A DNA stretch of 64,000 nucleotides. Origin: Ereboglobus sp. Lineage in GTDB: Bacteria > Verrucomicrobiota > Verrucomicrobiia > Opitutales > Opitutaceae. Each line of letters begins with the position of its first letter. Positions within the stretch are counted from its first letter, which is position 1. Location of the stretch: NCBI GenBank assembly GCA_029974595.1, contig JARKRC010000056.1, positions 248,001 through 312,000 of the forward strand. Direction: 5' to 3'. Shown here piece by piece: positions 27,149-35,583 of this stretch. Made by a program: the position numbers and the translations under genes. The notes below the pieces were generated by a model that ran no database searches, was not told where the DNA came from, and saw only the letters and a program-made list of their open reading frames with translations.

Positions 27149-27419
27149 TGCGTTAAATCCTGCATTTCCTTGACTTGGGAAGGACTGTTCGACTGTTGCG
27201 CCATTTCTCCCGAACGAGGAAGGGGAGGGGAAGGTTTTCAGTGGATTTCTGCCGGAGGTTTTCAGGCAGGACAAAAAAGCGTGGCATTTTTCTGGCGTGC
27301 GCCGAAAAACGCGGAATCATCCGCCCAATCGCACATGCCAAACCGCGGCCTGCGCGCAACATAACGAAACCATATCCTGAAAACCGTGTCACGGCGTCCG
27401 CCAAGACCTTAAGAAAGTG

Positions 27420-27447
27420 GGAACAATCGAAAAATACACGCATCAAA
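27420..27447 (+). promoter_or_regulatory. Possible ECF-type autoregulatory promoter
   Basis: GGAACAA followed 16 nt later by TCAAA resembles the GGAACTT/TCTGA pattern used by SigE-like ECF factors. The site is only about 15 nt from the ATG at 27462, which would give a nearly leaderless mRNA. It overlaps the GTG start used by the ORF track, which is a reason to doubt that start. A weak candidate. Confidence 0.25.
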
Positions 27448-27461
27448 CATCCGCTGAACGT

Positions 27462-28064
27462 ATGTCGACGAAAGCCCAGGATGTTGCCCTCGACCAGATG
27501 CTGGTCAGCCGTTTCAAAAATGGAGACCACTCCGCATTTGATGAAATGGTGAGCCGGTATTGGGATCGCATTTATGCGATGGTGCACCAGCTTCTTCGCA
27601 ATCCGCAGGATGCCGAGGAAGTCACCCAGGACGCCTTTATTCGCGCCCACCGGGGCCTGGAAAACTTTCGGGGCGAATCCGCCTTCTCGACATGGCTCTA
27701 TCAAATCGCCACCAACCTCGCCCGCAACCGCTACTGGTATTGGTGGCGTCGCAAACGCGACAAGACGGTCTCCTTCGACCAGCCGGTCGGCGACGACAAC
27801 GACACGCCTCTGGCCGACATTTTTGTCGCGGAAGTGGACACTCCGGACGACATTGCCGTCAACCAGGAGTTTGTTGACCAGATCGCCGTCGCGATGGAGC
27901 GCCTCAACACAAAACACCGCGAAATACTCATACTCCGAAACATCAAAAACCTCTCCTACGAAGAAATCGCCGAGGTGCTCGGCATCTCCGTGGGCACCGT
28001 GAAAAGCCGCATCGCCCGCGCGCGTGAAAACCTCAAAGCCAAAATGGGAGCCGAATTCAAATGA
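27462..28064 (+). CDS. ECF-type RNA polymerase sigma factor
   Basis: ATG 27462 (MSTKAQDVALDQ) gives 200 aa; the track uses GTG 27417. Region 2 is clear (FDEMVSRYWDRIYAMVHQLL, EEVTQDAFIRAHRGLENF, AFSTWLYQIATNLARNRYW). Region 4 is LNTKHREILILRNIKNLSYEEIAEVLGISVGTVKSRIARARENL, which reads the -35 element. Sigma-E/RpoE-like ECF factors respond to envelope stress. The next gene overlaps by 4 nt (ATGA) and looks like the anti-sigma factor. A target regulon cannot be derived from this window. Confidence 0.93.
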   Translation: MSTKAQDVALDQMLVSRFKNGDHSAFDEMVSRYWDRIYAMVHQLLRNPQDAEEVTQDAFIRAHRGLENFRGESAFSTWLYQIATNLARNRYWYWWRRKRDKTVSFDQPVGDDNDTPLADIFVAEVDTPDDIAVNQEFVDQIAVAMERLNTKHREILILRNIKNLSYEEIAEVLGISVGTVKSRIARARENLKAKMGAEFK

Positions 28065-28804
28065 AAGACACACGCTTTATCGAACTGCTCAACCTCCACG
28101 TTGACCATCAACTCACGCCCGCCGAAGCCCGCGAACTCGATGCAGAGATTCGCGCCAACCCTTCGCGGCATCGCACCTATCTGCAATACTGTCGCATGCA
28201 GAAAGCCTGCGCGATGCTCTTCGAGGCCGAGCGCGCCAACGCGCCCGCCAGCCCCCGGCTCGCACGCGCCCTTGCCGACGCCAACCGCAAAATCACCGCC
28301 GCGCCTTTCCGCGCGCCCGCGCGCCGCTGGTGGCGCGGCTCCTTCGTATTCGGCGGGTTCGTCGCCGCCGCGGCATGCGCCGCCGTTGTTTTTGTTTTTT
28401 TGAAAACACCCCGGCAACCCGCATCCGAGCCCGCCGTGGTCGCCGCCGTCCAAATGGAACCGCCCGCACCCGTTTCCCTCGCGGTCGCGACGCAGCAAAC
28501 ACCCGGGCCGGACGCCAGCGCCCTCCAGACAACGTCTCCGCAAAAATATTTCCGCCTTCCCACGATAACCGGTTTTGCACCGGAACAGACCGCTGTTTCT
28601 GCGACACTTGTGGATGAATCGCTGCTCGTCTGGACAAAGGACTTCCAAATCCGCCCCCTGCGCAAAGTCACCATCGAGGACGCCATTTCGGGTCTCCGTC
28701 GCTTTGAGAAGCCGCAGATCGGGGCATCGCTCTTCCGCATCCCTGCCGCCGGAACGAGTGACATGCCGGCTGAGGAAATGACAGCCATCGAGTTCAAGAA
28801 ATAA
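28061..28804 (+). CDS. Putative anti-sigma factor, single-pass membrane protein
   Basis: A 247-aa protein overlapping the sigma factor by 4 nt. The N-terminal 60 residues form a small helical domain (FIELLNLHVDHQLTPAEARELDAEI) followed by H37, C44 and C50, which resembles but does not match the HX3CX2C zinc motif of ZAS anti-sigma factors. One membrane helix (about 94-114) separates it from an Ala/Pro-rich extracytoplasmic part of about 130 residues. Topology and position fit an anti-sigma factor that holds the ECF sigma at the membrane. Direct binding is inferred. Confidence 0.75.
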   Translation: MKDTRFIELLNLHVDHQLTPAEARELDAEIRANPSRHRTYLQYCRMQKACAMLFEAERANAPASPRLARALADANRKITAAPFRAPARRWWRGSFVFGGFVAAAACAAVVFVFLKTPRQPASEPAVVAAVQMEPPAPVSLAVATQQTPGPDASALQTTSPQKYFRLPTITGFAPEQTAVSATLVDESLLVWTKDFQIRPLRKVTIEDAISGLRRFEKPQIGASLFRIPAAGTSDMPAEEMTAIEFKK

Positions 28805-28977
28805 CGCCACGCAAACCGCCGCGCTTTTCCCAACGGCGGGGTGCTTCGCGTCACCACAGGCCGGTTTGGCGCGATCAACGTTTCGTTTTGCGCTGCGCCC
28901 TAATGTCAAAGAACGGCGGCTTTGGAAAACAAAAAACATAATTCCACGGCCAAATTTTGCGAAGCCCCGCCGCTGGG

Positions 28978-29007
28978 TTGACACACATGCTTCTGTTGCG
29001 CTTTACT
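28978..29007 (+). promoter_or_regulatory. Sigma-70-like promoter of the long greA gene
   Basis: A perfect -35 TTGACA (28978-28983) and a -10-like TTTACT (29002-29007) are separated by 18 nt. They lie about 30 nt upstream of the ATG at 29038, as expected for a housekeeping promoter. Confidence 0.55.
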
Positions 29008-29037
29008 CTCGGATTCTAAAAACTGAACTGCACCATC

Positions 29038-30885
29038 ATGAATTCGGAAGCTGTCAACGCGCTCATCGCAAAGAATCCGACGCTCAAAGCGTCCAAAGCC
29101 AAGCTGGAGGCCATGAAGCCCGGCAGCTACGTCATCCACAACAGCTGGGGCTTTGGCCAGATCAAGTCCTACAACGAAGGCACGCAACGCCTCATCATCG
29201 ATTTCCTCGACAAAAAAGGCCACTCCATGGATCCCGCCTTCTGCGTTAACACCATGGAAGTCCTCTCCGCGAAACACCTTCTCGTCCGCAAGCAGACCGA
29301 AGCCGCCAAGATCAACAAGCTCATCGCCGAGCAGCCCGCCGAACTCATCGTCGAAGCCCTGCAGTCCTATCCCAACCACGCGACCACCGCGATAGACCTC
29401 GAACTCACGCTCGCCCAAGTCGTCGGAGGATCCAATTTCAAAAAATGGTGGACCGCCGCGAAAAAAGCCATCGCGCGCGACCCCCGCATCGTCATCCCCG
29501 CCAAGAAAACCGAATGCTACATCCTCCGCGACATCCCCATTGCCGCCGAGGACGAAATCGAGGACGATTTCAATGCCACCCGCTCCGCCCGCCGCCGCAT
29601 CGCGCTCGCCGAGGAGCTCCTGAGCACCCTTTCCGCCGCCAAGAACACCAAAAAAGACGTCAGCAAAGTGCTCAGTGCGATCACCGACGTCGTGCAGAAC
29701 AGCAACCAGCTCGATACCGCGCAAAAACTCTACGGCGCCTACATCCGCGACGCGCTCGCACGCCACACCGGGATCGACGTCGCCACGCTCGAACCCTCGC
29801 AAGGCTCCCTCGTCTCCAACCAGCGCGAACTCGGCTCCATCGCCGAAAAAATCCCCGTCCAGTTCCAGGGCAAGTTCCTCGAACTCATCAAGGAAACGCA
29901 TCCTGCCGACTACGTGGACATCACATTCGGCCTCCTCAAGAACAGCCAGGGCAAGTTCACCACCGAGTGTATTAACTTCCTCGTTGAAAACGAGCAATCC
30001 GAACGCCTGGCCGCCTCCCTCAAGCGCTGGCAGACCGAGCAAAATCTCCGCGCCCCGGTGCTCCTCTGGATCATCAAAAATCGCAATTCCAAGAAGTTCG
30101 CGAAACTCCTCCACGATCTCATCGCCCCGCGCCTCCTGAGCTCCATTTTCTACGCGATTGACTATGAGGCGCTCCAAGCCGCCTCGGCCCGCCGGATCCC
30201 GCTCGCCGAGATGCTCAGCGACGACACCGAGCTCATCGGCGACCTCCTTCGCGAAGCCGATCCTGAAACGGCTCGTGACCTCGCCAGCGCGCTCCTCCTC
30301 AACCAAGGCTTCGAAGAGCTCACCAAAAAATCGCTCCTCGCCCGCTTCATCAAAATCTTCCCCGCCATCCAGACGCTTGTCGCCAGCGACGCCGAAGGAA
30401 AGGAAGAGCAGCTCCTCGTTTCCCGCGAGAGCTACGAGCGCAAGCGCGAGGAATACGAAACGATCAAGTCGAAGAAAATTCCGGAAAATTCCCGTGCCAT
30501 CGCCGCCGCCCGCGAGCATGGCGATCTCAAGGAAAACTCCGAATACAAAATGGCCAAGCAGGACCAGCAGGTCCTCATGGCCCAGAAAGCGCAGCTCGAA
30601 CGGGAAATCGGACGCGCCCGCATCACCGACTTCACCGAGGCCACCAACGACCAGGTCGGCGTCGGCAGCGTTGTCGATGTCAGAACCTCCGGCGGCAAAT
30701 CCGCCCGCTACACGATCCTTGGCGCATGGGACAGCGTCCCCGAGCAAAACATCATCGCCTACAAAACCCCGCTTGGCCTCGCCCTTCTCTCGAAAAAAGT
30801 AGGCGACACCGTCACGGTCAAAATCGGCGCCGCCGAGGAGACCTACACCGTCACAGCCATCTCGCGCCACATGGATGCCAAATAA
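29038..30885 (+). CDS. greA: GreA-family transcription elongation factor with long N-terminal extension
   Basis: A 615-aa protein. The last ~155 residues are a canonical Gre factor: coiled-coil with the acidic tip motif HGDLKENSEYK (about 500), then the FKBP-like C-domain (VGVGSVVDVRTSG to YTVTAIS). Gre factors stimulate RNA cleavage in backtracked RNA polymerase. The 460-residue N-terminal part starts with a beta-rich segment (SYVIHNSWGFGQIKSYN) and continues as helical repeats. Long GreA proteins of this kind are known from Chlamydiae and Verrucomicrobia, so this is a lineage marker rather than a fusion unique to this strain. What the extension binds is not known. Confidence 0.92.
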   Translation: MNSEAVNALIAKNPTLKASKAKLEAMKPGSYVIHNSWGFGQIKSYNEGTQRLIIDFLDKKGHSMDPAFCVNTMEVLSAKHLLVRKQTEAAKINKLIAEQPAELIVEALQSYPNHATTAIDLELTLAQVVGGSNFKKWWTAAKKAIARDPRIVIPAKKTECYILRDIPIAAEDEIEDDFNATRSARRRIALAEELLSTLSAAKNTKKDVSKVLSAITDVVQNSNQLDTAQKLYGAYIRDALARHTGIDVATLEPSQGSLVSNQRELGSIAEKIPVQFQGKFLELIKETHPADYVDITFGLLKNSQGKFTTECINFLVENEQSERLAASLKRWQTEQNLRAPVLLWIIKNRNSKKFAKLLHDLIAPRLLSSIFYAIDYEALQAASARRIPLAEMLSDDTELIGDLLREADPETARDLASALLLNQGFEELTKKSLLARFIKIFPAIQTLVASDAEGKEEQLLVSRESYERKREEYETIKSKKIPENSRAIAAAREHGDLKENSEYKMAKQDQQVLMAQKAQLEREIGRARITDFTEATNDQVGVGSVVDVRTSGGKSARYTILGAWDSVPEQNIIAYKTPLGLALLSKKVGDTVTVKIGAAEETYTVTAISRHMDAK

Positions 30886-30956
30886 CGCGAGCAAGCGTCC
30901 CCTGCGGAGTGCGGCGGGCAGACACCGCGCTCCCAAATTTGCAATCTCCCCCGCCC

Positions 30957-31646
30957 ATGCTTGACCTGACACCTTTCTTAAAAGGCTTGGGCGCCGGTTT
31001 TGCGGTCTGTGTGGCCATCGGCCCCATAGCCATATTGATACTGCGCCGCACGATTGCCGATGGACGTCTGGCGGGCCTCGTTTCCGGCCTCGGCGCCGCC
31101 GCGGCGGACTCGCTTATCGGCGCGCTCGGCGCGCTCTTCCTTTCGTGGATTCTTCCCATTCTCGATGCCCACAACACGGCCGTCCAGTTTGTCGGCGGCG
31201 GCGTCGTGATTTCAATGGGCATCTTTCTGCTCTGCACGCCGCCGCGCATCAAGGAAGTCAACCGCCCCGTGCACGAGCGCAATTTGCTTGTCGCGTTTTT
31301 TTCGACGGCCGCGCTTACGATGTCGAATCCCATCACGCTCCTGAGCATGACGACGATCATCGCGGCGACGGGCATGGGCGGCCCCGACACGAATTACACG
31401 CACGCGGCGCTGCTTGTGGCGGGAATTTTTTCCGCGTCGATGATGTGGTGGATTTTTCTCTGCACATGCGCGCACGGCATGGCGCGGGCGCTGGGGCATG
31501 GATTCCTGAAAACCATCAACATGGTCGCCGCGATCATCGTGATCATTTTCGGCGTGTGGATGGTTGTGAACCAAGCCCGGAAAAAAATCTCCGAGCACCA
31601 GCACCGGCCAGCGCAGGCGCATGTCGCGCCGGCTGAAATGCAGTAG
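30957..31646 (+). CDS. LysE-family amino-acid exporter
   Basis: The track's start (30726) lies inside greA in another frame; ATG 30957 gives 229 aa. Six hydrophobic segments are visible, with the family signature GPIAILILRRTIADGRLAGLVSGLGAAAAD in the first loop and ALTMSNPITLLSM in the middle. LysE/RhtB proteins export amino acids or small metabolites across the inner membrane. The basic C-terminal tail is cytoplasmic. It converges with hisD with a 13-nt gap and no clear terminator between. Confidence 0.85.
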   Translation: MLDLTPFLKGLGAGFAVCVAIGPIAILILRRTIADGRLAGLVSGLGAAAADSLIGALGALFLSWILPILDAHNTAVQFVGGGVVISMGIFLLCTPPRIKEVNRPVHERNLLVAFFSTAALTMSNPITLLSMTTIIAATGMGGPDTNYTHAALLVAGIFSASMMWWIFLCTCAHGMARALGHGFLKTINMVAAIIVIIFGVWMVVNQARKKISEHQHRPAQAHVAPAEMQ

Positions 31647-31659
31647 CGCGGGCGCGGAA

Positions 31660-32952
31660 TCAGGCGCGGATTTTCACGGAGCGTCCGTGGGCGTCGAGTT
31701 TTTCCATCGCGGCAAAAACGCCGGTGACATCGTTGCCCTTTTTCACGCCCGACGGAGAATAACGGACGATGCTCGTGCGGCGCATGAAATCGGCGGTGCG
31801 CAGGCCGCTCAAAAAGCGGGAGGTGCGCGCGGTGGGCAAAACGTGGCTCGGGCCGGCTGTGAAATCGCCGAGGGCCGTCGGGGTGTGGTTGCCGAGGAAA
31901 ATCGCGCCGGCAGTCGTGATTTCGCGGAGGAGTTTTTTCTCCGATGTGTTTTTCACGATGATTTCGAGGTGTTCGGGCGCGACGTAGTTGGCGATGCCGG
32001 CGATTTGCGCGAGCGAGGGCGCTTCGATGGCAAGGAAACCGCCGGCGAGGACGGCCTGTATTTTCCCGAGGCGGGCCAGGAGCGTGAGCTGGTTTTGAAT
32101 TTCGGCGGATACGCGGTCGATGATTTCTTGCGAGGTGGCGACGAGATAGACTTTTTCGCGGCCTGAACCGTGTTCCGCCTGGGCGAGGATGTCGGCGGCG
32201 ACGAAGTCGGGGCGTGCGGTATCGTCGGCGATGACCATGACTTCGCTGGGACCCGGGAGCGAATCGACCCCGACGGTGCCGAAAACCTGGCGCTTGGCCT
32301 CGCAGACATAGGCATTGCCGGGGCCGAAGATTTTATCGACCGCGGGGATGGTTGCGGTGCCGTAAGCCATGGCCCCGACGGCTTGCACGCCGCCGATGCG
32401 ATAGACCTCGCTCACACCGACGACATGCAGGGCGGCGAGAAGCTCGGGGGCGACTTTGCCGGACGGATCGGAAGGCGTGAAGGCGGCGATTTGCGGGCAG
32501 CCCGCGATTTTGGCGAGCGTGGCCGTCATGAGGACGGTGGAAACGAGGGGAACTTGTCCGCCGGGGATGTAGAGGCCGACGCGGTGGATGGGATCGAATT
32601 TTTCGCCGACATCGGCGCCGTGTTTGTTTTTCGCCATCCAGTCTTTGGGGACGCCCTTGCGATTGTAGGTGAGGACGTTTTCGTGCGCGGTCTCGATGGC
32701 TTTGCGACTGGCCGTCGGAAGTTTTTTTGCGGCGTCGGCGAGGTGTTCGGGATTGATGCGGAATTCGCGGGCGCGGAGTTTTGCGCCGTCGAATTTTGCG
32801 GCGTAATAGGCGATGGCTTCGTCACCGCGCGCGCGGATGTCGGCGAGGATGGCGGTGACGCTGGAGGCGATTTCGGCGGAGGGTTCGGCGGCGCGGCAAA
32901 AAGCGGCGAGATCGTCGGAGAAGGTTTTGCTGGTGGCGGAGAGCGTGCGCAT
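31660..32952 (-). CDS. hisD: Histidinol dehydrogenase
   Basis: A 430-aa protein of full family length. HisD motifs are clear: VGLYIPGGQVPLVSTVLM, DKIFGPGNAYV, GVDSLPGPSEVMVIAD, DILAQAEHGSG (zinc and catalytic region), and NHTPTALGDFTAGPSHVLPT with the late His residues. It oxidises L-histidinol to L-histidine with NAD, using zinc, in the last step of histidine synthesis. No other his gene is in the window, so the pathway is scattered. It shares the strand with the four-helix gene and guaA upstream. Confidence 0.96.
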   Translation of the reverse strand: MRTLSATSKTFSDDLAAFCRAAEPSAEIASSVTAILADIRARGDEAIAYYAAKFDGAKLRAREFRINPEHLADAAKKLPTASRKAIETAHENVLTYNRKGVPKDWMAKNKHGADVGEKFDPIHRVGLYIPGGQVPLVSTVLMTATLAKIAGCPQIAAFTPSDPSGKVAPELLAALHVVGVSEVYRIGGVQAVGAMAYGTATIPAVDKIFGPGNAYVCEAKRQVFGTVGVDSLPGPSEVMVIADDTARPDFVAADILAQAEHGSGREKVYLVATSQEIIDRVSAEIQNQLTLLARLGKIQAVLAGGFLAIEAPSLAQIAGIANYVAPEHLEIIVKNTSEKKLLREITTAGAIFLGNHTPTALGDFTAGPSHVLPTARTSRFLSGLRTADFMRRTSIVRYSPSGVKKGNDVTGVFAAMEKLDAHGRSVKIRA

Positions 32953-32968
32953 GGTTGTTTTTTTGTTT

Positions 32969-32991
32969 CGATTTAAATCGATTTAAGCCGG
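32969..32991. repeat. Direct repeat copy A flanking the four-helix gene
   Basis: CGATTTAAATCGATTTAAGC plus CGG. It is 21/23 identical to copy B at 33766-33788, in the same orientation, 797 bp away, and overlaps the stop codon of the four-helix gene. Confidence 0.7.
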
Positions 32992-33735
32992 ATCAGGCTG
33001 GGCGGAAATGTGCTGGATGGCTTTGCAGTCGGGGTAGTCGGTGCAACCCCAGAATTCTTTGCCGGCGTTGGGGCCGGTTTTGGCTTTGCGGCGTTTCATG
33101 GGTTTGCCACATTCGGGACAGGCGGGGGCATTTTCTTGCTGGGCGCGAGCCTCGACGCGGATGGCGGTCAGTTTTTCGCGAAAACCGCCGCGGAGGGCGA
33201 AAGTGTCGCCTTGTTTTTCCATCTGGCGCATCGTGGTGCGAATGGCGCGGGTCAGGATGATAAGGAGCGCGTTGGCGACGATTGTGGAGTCGGTGGAATC
33301 GAGCCACTTCGCGAACTTCTTTTGCTGGACAAGGACGTGCGCGCAGGAGTCGTGGACAAAGTCATTGCCGTAGCTTGGCCGGTCGAGCCGCACGGCATAG
33401 ACTTCCCTGGCTTCGGCGGAATCTCGATGCCAAGGGGGCTGGCGGTGGTTCATGAGCCAGTCTTCGTAGTCGCTTTGGAGTTCGGCAAGGCTGGCGCGGG
33501 CGACGTCGGTGAGTTTGATCTCGGTCTCCTTGGATGTGTTGGAACGCGCGGAGCCTTCGACAATGTTCGCTTTGCCAGAGCGGGCGGATTGGGTCATCTG
33601 GTCGTATTGGCGTCCAGTGGGGTCGATGTCGCGCGTGAGAAACTTTTTGCAGAAGCGCCGGGTTGCAAGCTGGGCGATGCACGCGAGCGTCCACGAATCG
33701 AGGATGCGGTGGCCGCCTGATGGATCGAGTTGCAT
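32983..33735 (-). CDS. Four-helix-bundle suffix protein with C-terminal topoisomerase-type zinc finger
   Basis: The track starts at 33846, but that runs through guaA's end and the repeat; ATG 33735 (MQLDPSGGHRILDSW) gives 250 aa. The N-terminal ~190 residues are a four-helix bundle (WTLACIAQLATRRFCKKFL, TQSARSGKANIVEGSARS, LADVARASLAELQSDYEDWL-like pattern). The NIVEG segment is typical of the S23/four-helix superfamily encoded in rRNA intervening sequences. The C-terminus is a C4 zinc ribbon (CPECGKPM ... GCTDYPDC) like topoisomerase I zinc fingers. It presumably binds nucleic acid. Flanking 23-bp direct repeats suggest a mobile cassette. Function unknown. Confidence 0.82.
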   Translation of the reverse strand: MQLDPSGGHRILDSWTLACIAQLATRRFCKKFLTRDIDPTGRQYDQMTQSARSGKANIVEGSARSNTSKETEIKLTDVARASLAELQSDYEDWLMNHRQPPWHRDSAEAREVYAVRLDRPSYGNDFVHDSCAHVLVQQKKFAKWLDSTDSTIVANALLIILTRAIRTTMRQMEKQGDTFALRGGFREKLTAIRVEARAQQENAPACPECGKPMKRRKAKTGPNAGKEFWGCTDYPDCKAIQHISAQPDPA

Positions 33736-33745
33736 GGTGGAAGGG

Positions 33746-33788
33746 CGACTTAAATCGATGTGATTCGATTTAAGTCGATTTAAGTCGG
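33746..33788. repeat. Inverted/direct repeat block B upstream of the four-helix gene
   Basis: CGACTTAAATCGA (33746-33758) pairs perfectly with TCGATTTAAGTCG (33765-33777) across 6 nt. The right arm continues as a tandem CGATTTAAGT unit, giving direct repeat copy B (33766-33788). It lies between guaA and the four-helix gene and could be an operator, a terminator or an insertion end. Confidence 0.7.
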
Positions 33789-33793
33789 GCAGC

Positions 33794-35341
33794 TCACTCC
33801 CACTCGATGGTCGCGGGGGGTTTGCTGCTGATGTCGAGGACGACACGGCTCACGCCACGGACTTCGTTGGTGATGCGGTTCGAGATTTTCTGGAGGAGCG
33901 GATTCGGGAGCTTGGCCCAGTCGGCGGTCATGGCGTCGATGGATTCCACGAGGCGGAGCGCGATCACGTCGGCGTAGTTGCGTTCGTCGCCGATCACGCC
34001 GACGGATTTCACAGGCAGATAAACGCAGAAGCTCTGCCAGATTTTGTAATAGAGCCCGGCGGCCATCATTTCCTCGTGGAGAATGGCGTCGGCTTCGCGG
34101 AGCACGTCGAGGCGTTCCTTCGTGATGTCGCCGACGACGCGCACGCCGAGGCCCGGGCCGGGGAAGGGCTGGCGCCAGACGACCTCACGGGGGAGGCCGA
34201 GTTTGGTGCCGACTTGGCGGACTTCGTCCTTGAAGAGCTGGCGGAGGGGTTCGACGAGCTTGAACTTCATGCGCTCGGGGAGGCCGCCGACGTTGTGGTG
34301 CGACTTGATCATGGCGGCGGGGTTGTTGCCGATGGCCATGCTTTCGATGACATCGGGGTAGATCGTGCCCTGGCCGAGGTATTCGATACCTTCCTTTGTT
34401 TTCAGTTCGCGGACTTTTTTCTCGAAGACTTCGATGAAGGTGGCGCCGATAATTTTGCGTTTGCGCTCGGGGTCGGTGACGCCTTTGAGGCGCTTGAGGA
34501 AGATGGCGGAGGCGTCGACGATGCGCAGGTCGATGTGGAAATGTTTCGCGTAGAGTTTTTCGACGTTTTGCGTCTCGTTTTTGCGCATGAGTCCGGTGTC
34601 GACGTAAACGCAGGTGAGCTGTTTGCCGATGGCCTTGTGGAGGAGGGCGGCGCACACGGAGGAATCGACCCCGCCGGAGAGGGCGAGGAGGACGCGGCCT
34701 TTGCCGACCTGGGCGCGGATGTCGGTGACGGATTGTTTGATGAAGTCGGCGGTGGTCCAGTTTTTCTTCACGGCGCAGATGCCAAAGAGGTAGTTGCGGA
34801 TGATGTCCATGCCGTGCTCGGTGTGCGAGACCTCGGGGTGGAACTGGATGCCGTAGAAGCGGCGTTCGGCGTTTTGGATGACGGCGAGCTCAGAGTTTTC
34901 GGTGCGGGCGACGGCGACGAAGCCTTTGGGAAGCGCGGTGAGTTTGTCGCCGTGGGAGTTCCAGACGCGGAGTTTGCGGGGCAGGGCGTCGAGGAGCGGG
35001 GATTTCTTGCGGATGGAGAGCGTGCCGTGGCCGTATTCGCGGTGCTTGCTCTTGGCGACTTTGCCGCCGAGGAGTTTTCCCATGAGTTGCACGCCGTAGC
35101 AGATGCCGAGGACGGGGACACCGAGATCGAAGATGGCCTTGTCGGGAAGCGGGGCGTTGGGGGCGAAGACGGAACTAGGGCCGCCGGAGAGGATGATGCC
35201 GGTGACGCCGTCGGCGCGGAGGGTCTCGGCGGGCGTCGCGAAGTGGTAAATCTTGGAGTAAACCTGGCACTCGCGGATGCGGCGGGCGATGACTTGCGTG
35301 TATTGGGAGCCGAAATCGAGGACGGCGATGGTTTGTGTCAT
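33794..35341 (-). CDS. guaA: GMP synthase (glutamine-hydrolysing)
   Basis: The track ORF is 587 aa, but [17 protein letters not shown] at 35341 is the family start and gives 515 aa. Class I amidotransferase half: nucleophile Cys in [15 protein letters not shown] and His-Glu in [14 protein letters not shown]-pyrophosphatase half: [16 protein letters not shown]. Dimerisation domain with C-terminal PPATIEWE. It converts XMP, ATP and glutamine to GMP. Monocistronic or upstream of the four-helix gene on the same strand; the promoter should lie in 35342-35583, divergent from the symporter gene. Confidence 0.96.
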   Translation of the reverse strand: MTQTIAVLDFGSQYTQVIARRIRECQVYSKIYHFATPAETLRADGVTGIILSGGPSSVFAPNAPLPDKAIFDLGVPVLGICYGVQLMGKLLGGKVAKSKHREYGHGTLSIRKKSPLLDALPRKLRVWNSHGDKLTALPKGFVAVARTENSELAVIQNAERRFYGIQFHPEVSHTEHGMDIIRNYLFGICAVKKNWTTADFIKQSVTDIRAQVGKGRVLLALSGGVDSSVCAALLHKAIGKQLTCVYVDTGLMRKNETQNVEKLYAKHFHIDLRIVDASAIFLKRLKGVTDPERKRKIIGATFIEVFEKKVRELKTKEGIEYLGQGTIYPDVIESMAIGNNPAAMIKSHHNVGGLPERMKFKLVEPLRQLFKDEVRQVGTKLGLPREVVWRQPFPGPGLGVRVVGDITKERLDVLREADAILHEEMMAAGLYYKIWQSFCVYLPVKSVGVIGDERNYADVIALRLVESIDAMTADWAKLPNPLLQKISNRITNEVRGVSRVVLDISSKPPATIEWE

Positions 35342-35583
35342 GGGACGTGTTGGCGTGTGTTGGCGTTCGGTGAATGTGGGAAAGCGCGGCAGCAAATCAG
35401 CAGGAGAGGCGCTGGGCAAGGGTGGAGTTTTGGAGTTGTCCGGAAGTCGCGAGGCTGGTCGGAGCATCGCGCATTTTTTGCATATCACCGGATCAATCAT
35501 ATCATGGCTTGCCAAGGAAGCCGCGAAGGTATCCATTTCCGACTTTTCCTTCAGCACGTGTATAACCTCTTCGTTTTAATATC

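Noticed and set aside
27417-27461. GTG start of the sigma factor used in the ORF track
   Set aside because: The extra 15 residues show no family similarity and overlap the possible promoter; ATG 27462 fits better.
28906-30972. 688-aa ORF on the minus strand opposite greA
   Set aside because: Low-complexity Gly/Asp/Glu/Phe-rich composition typical of antisense frames over a GC-rich gene; greA on the other strand has clear Gre motifs.
32983-33735. Avd-like accessory protein of a diversity-generating retroelement
   Set aside because: The four-helix fold is similar, but no reverse transcriptase, template/variable repeat or C-type lectin target is in the window.
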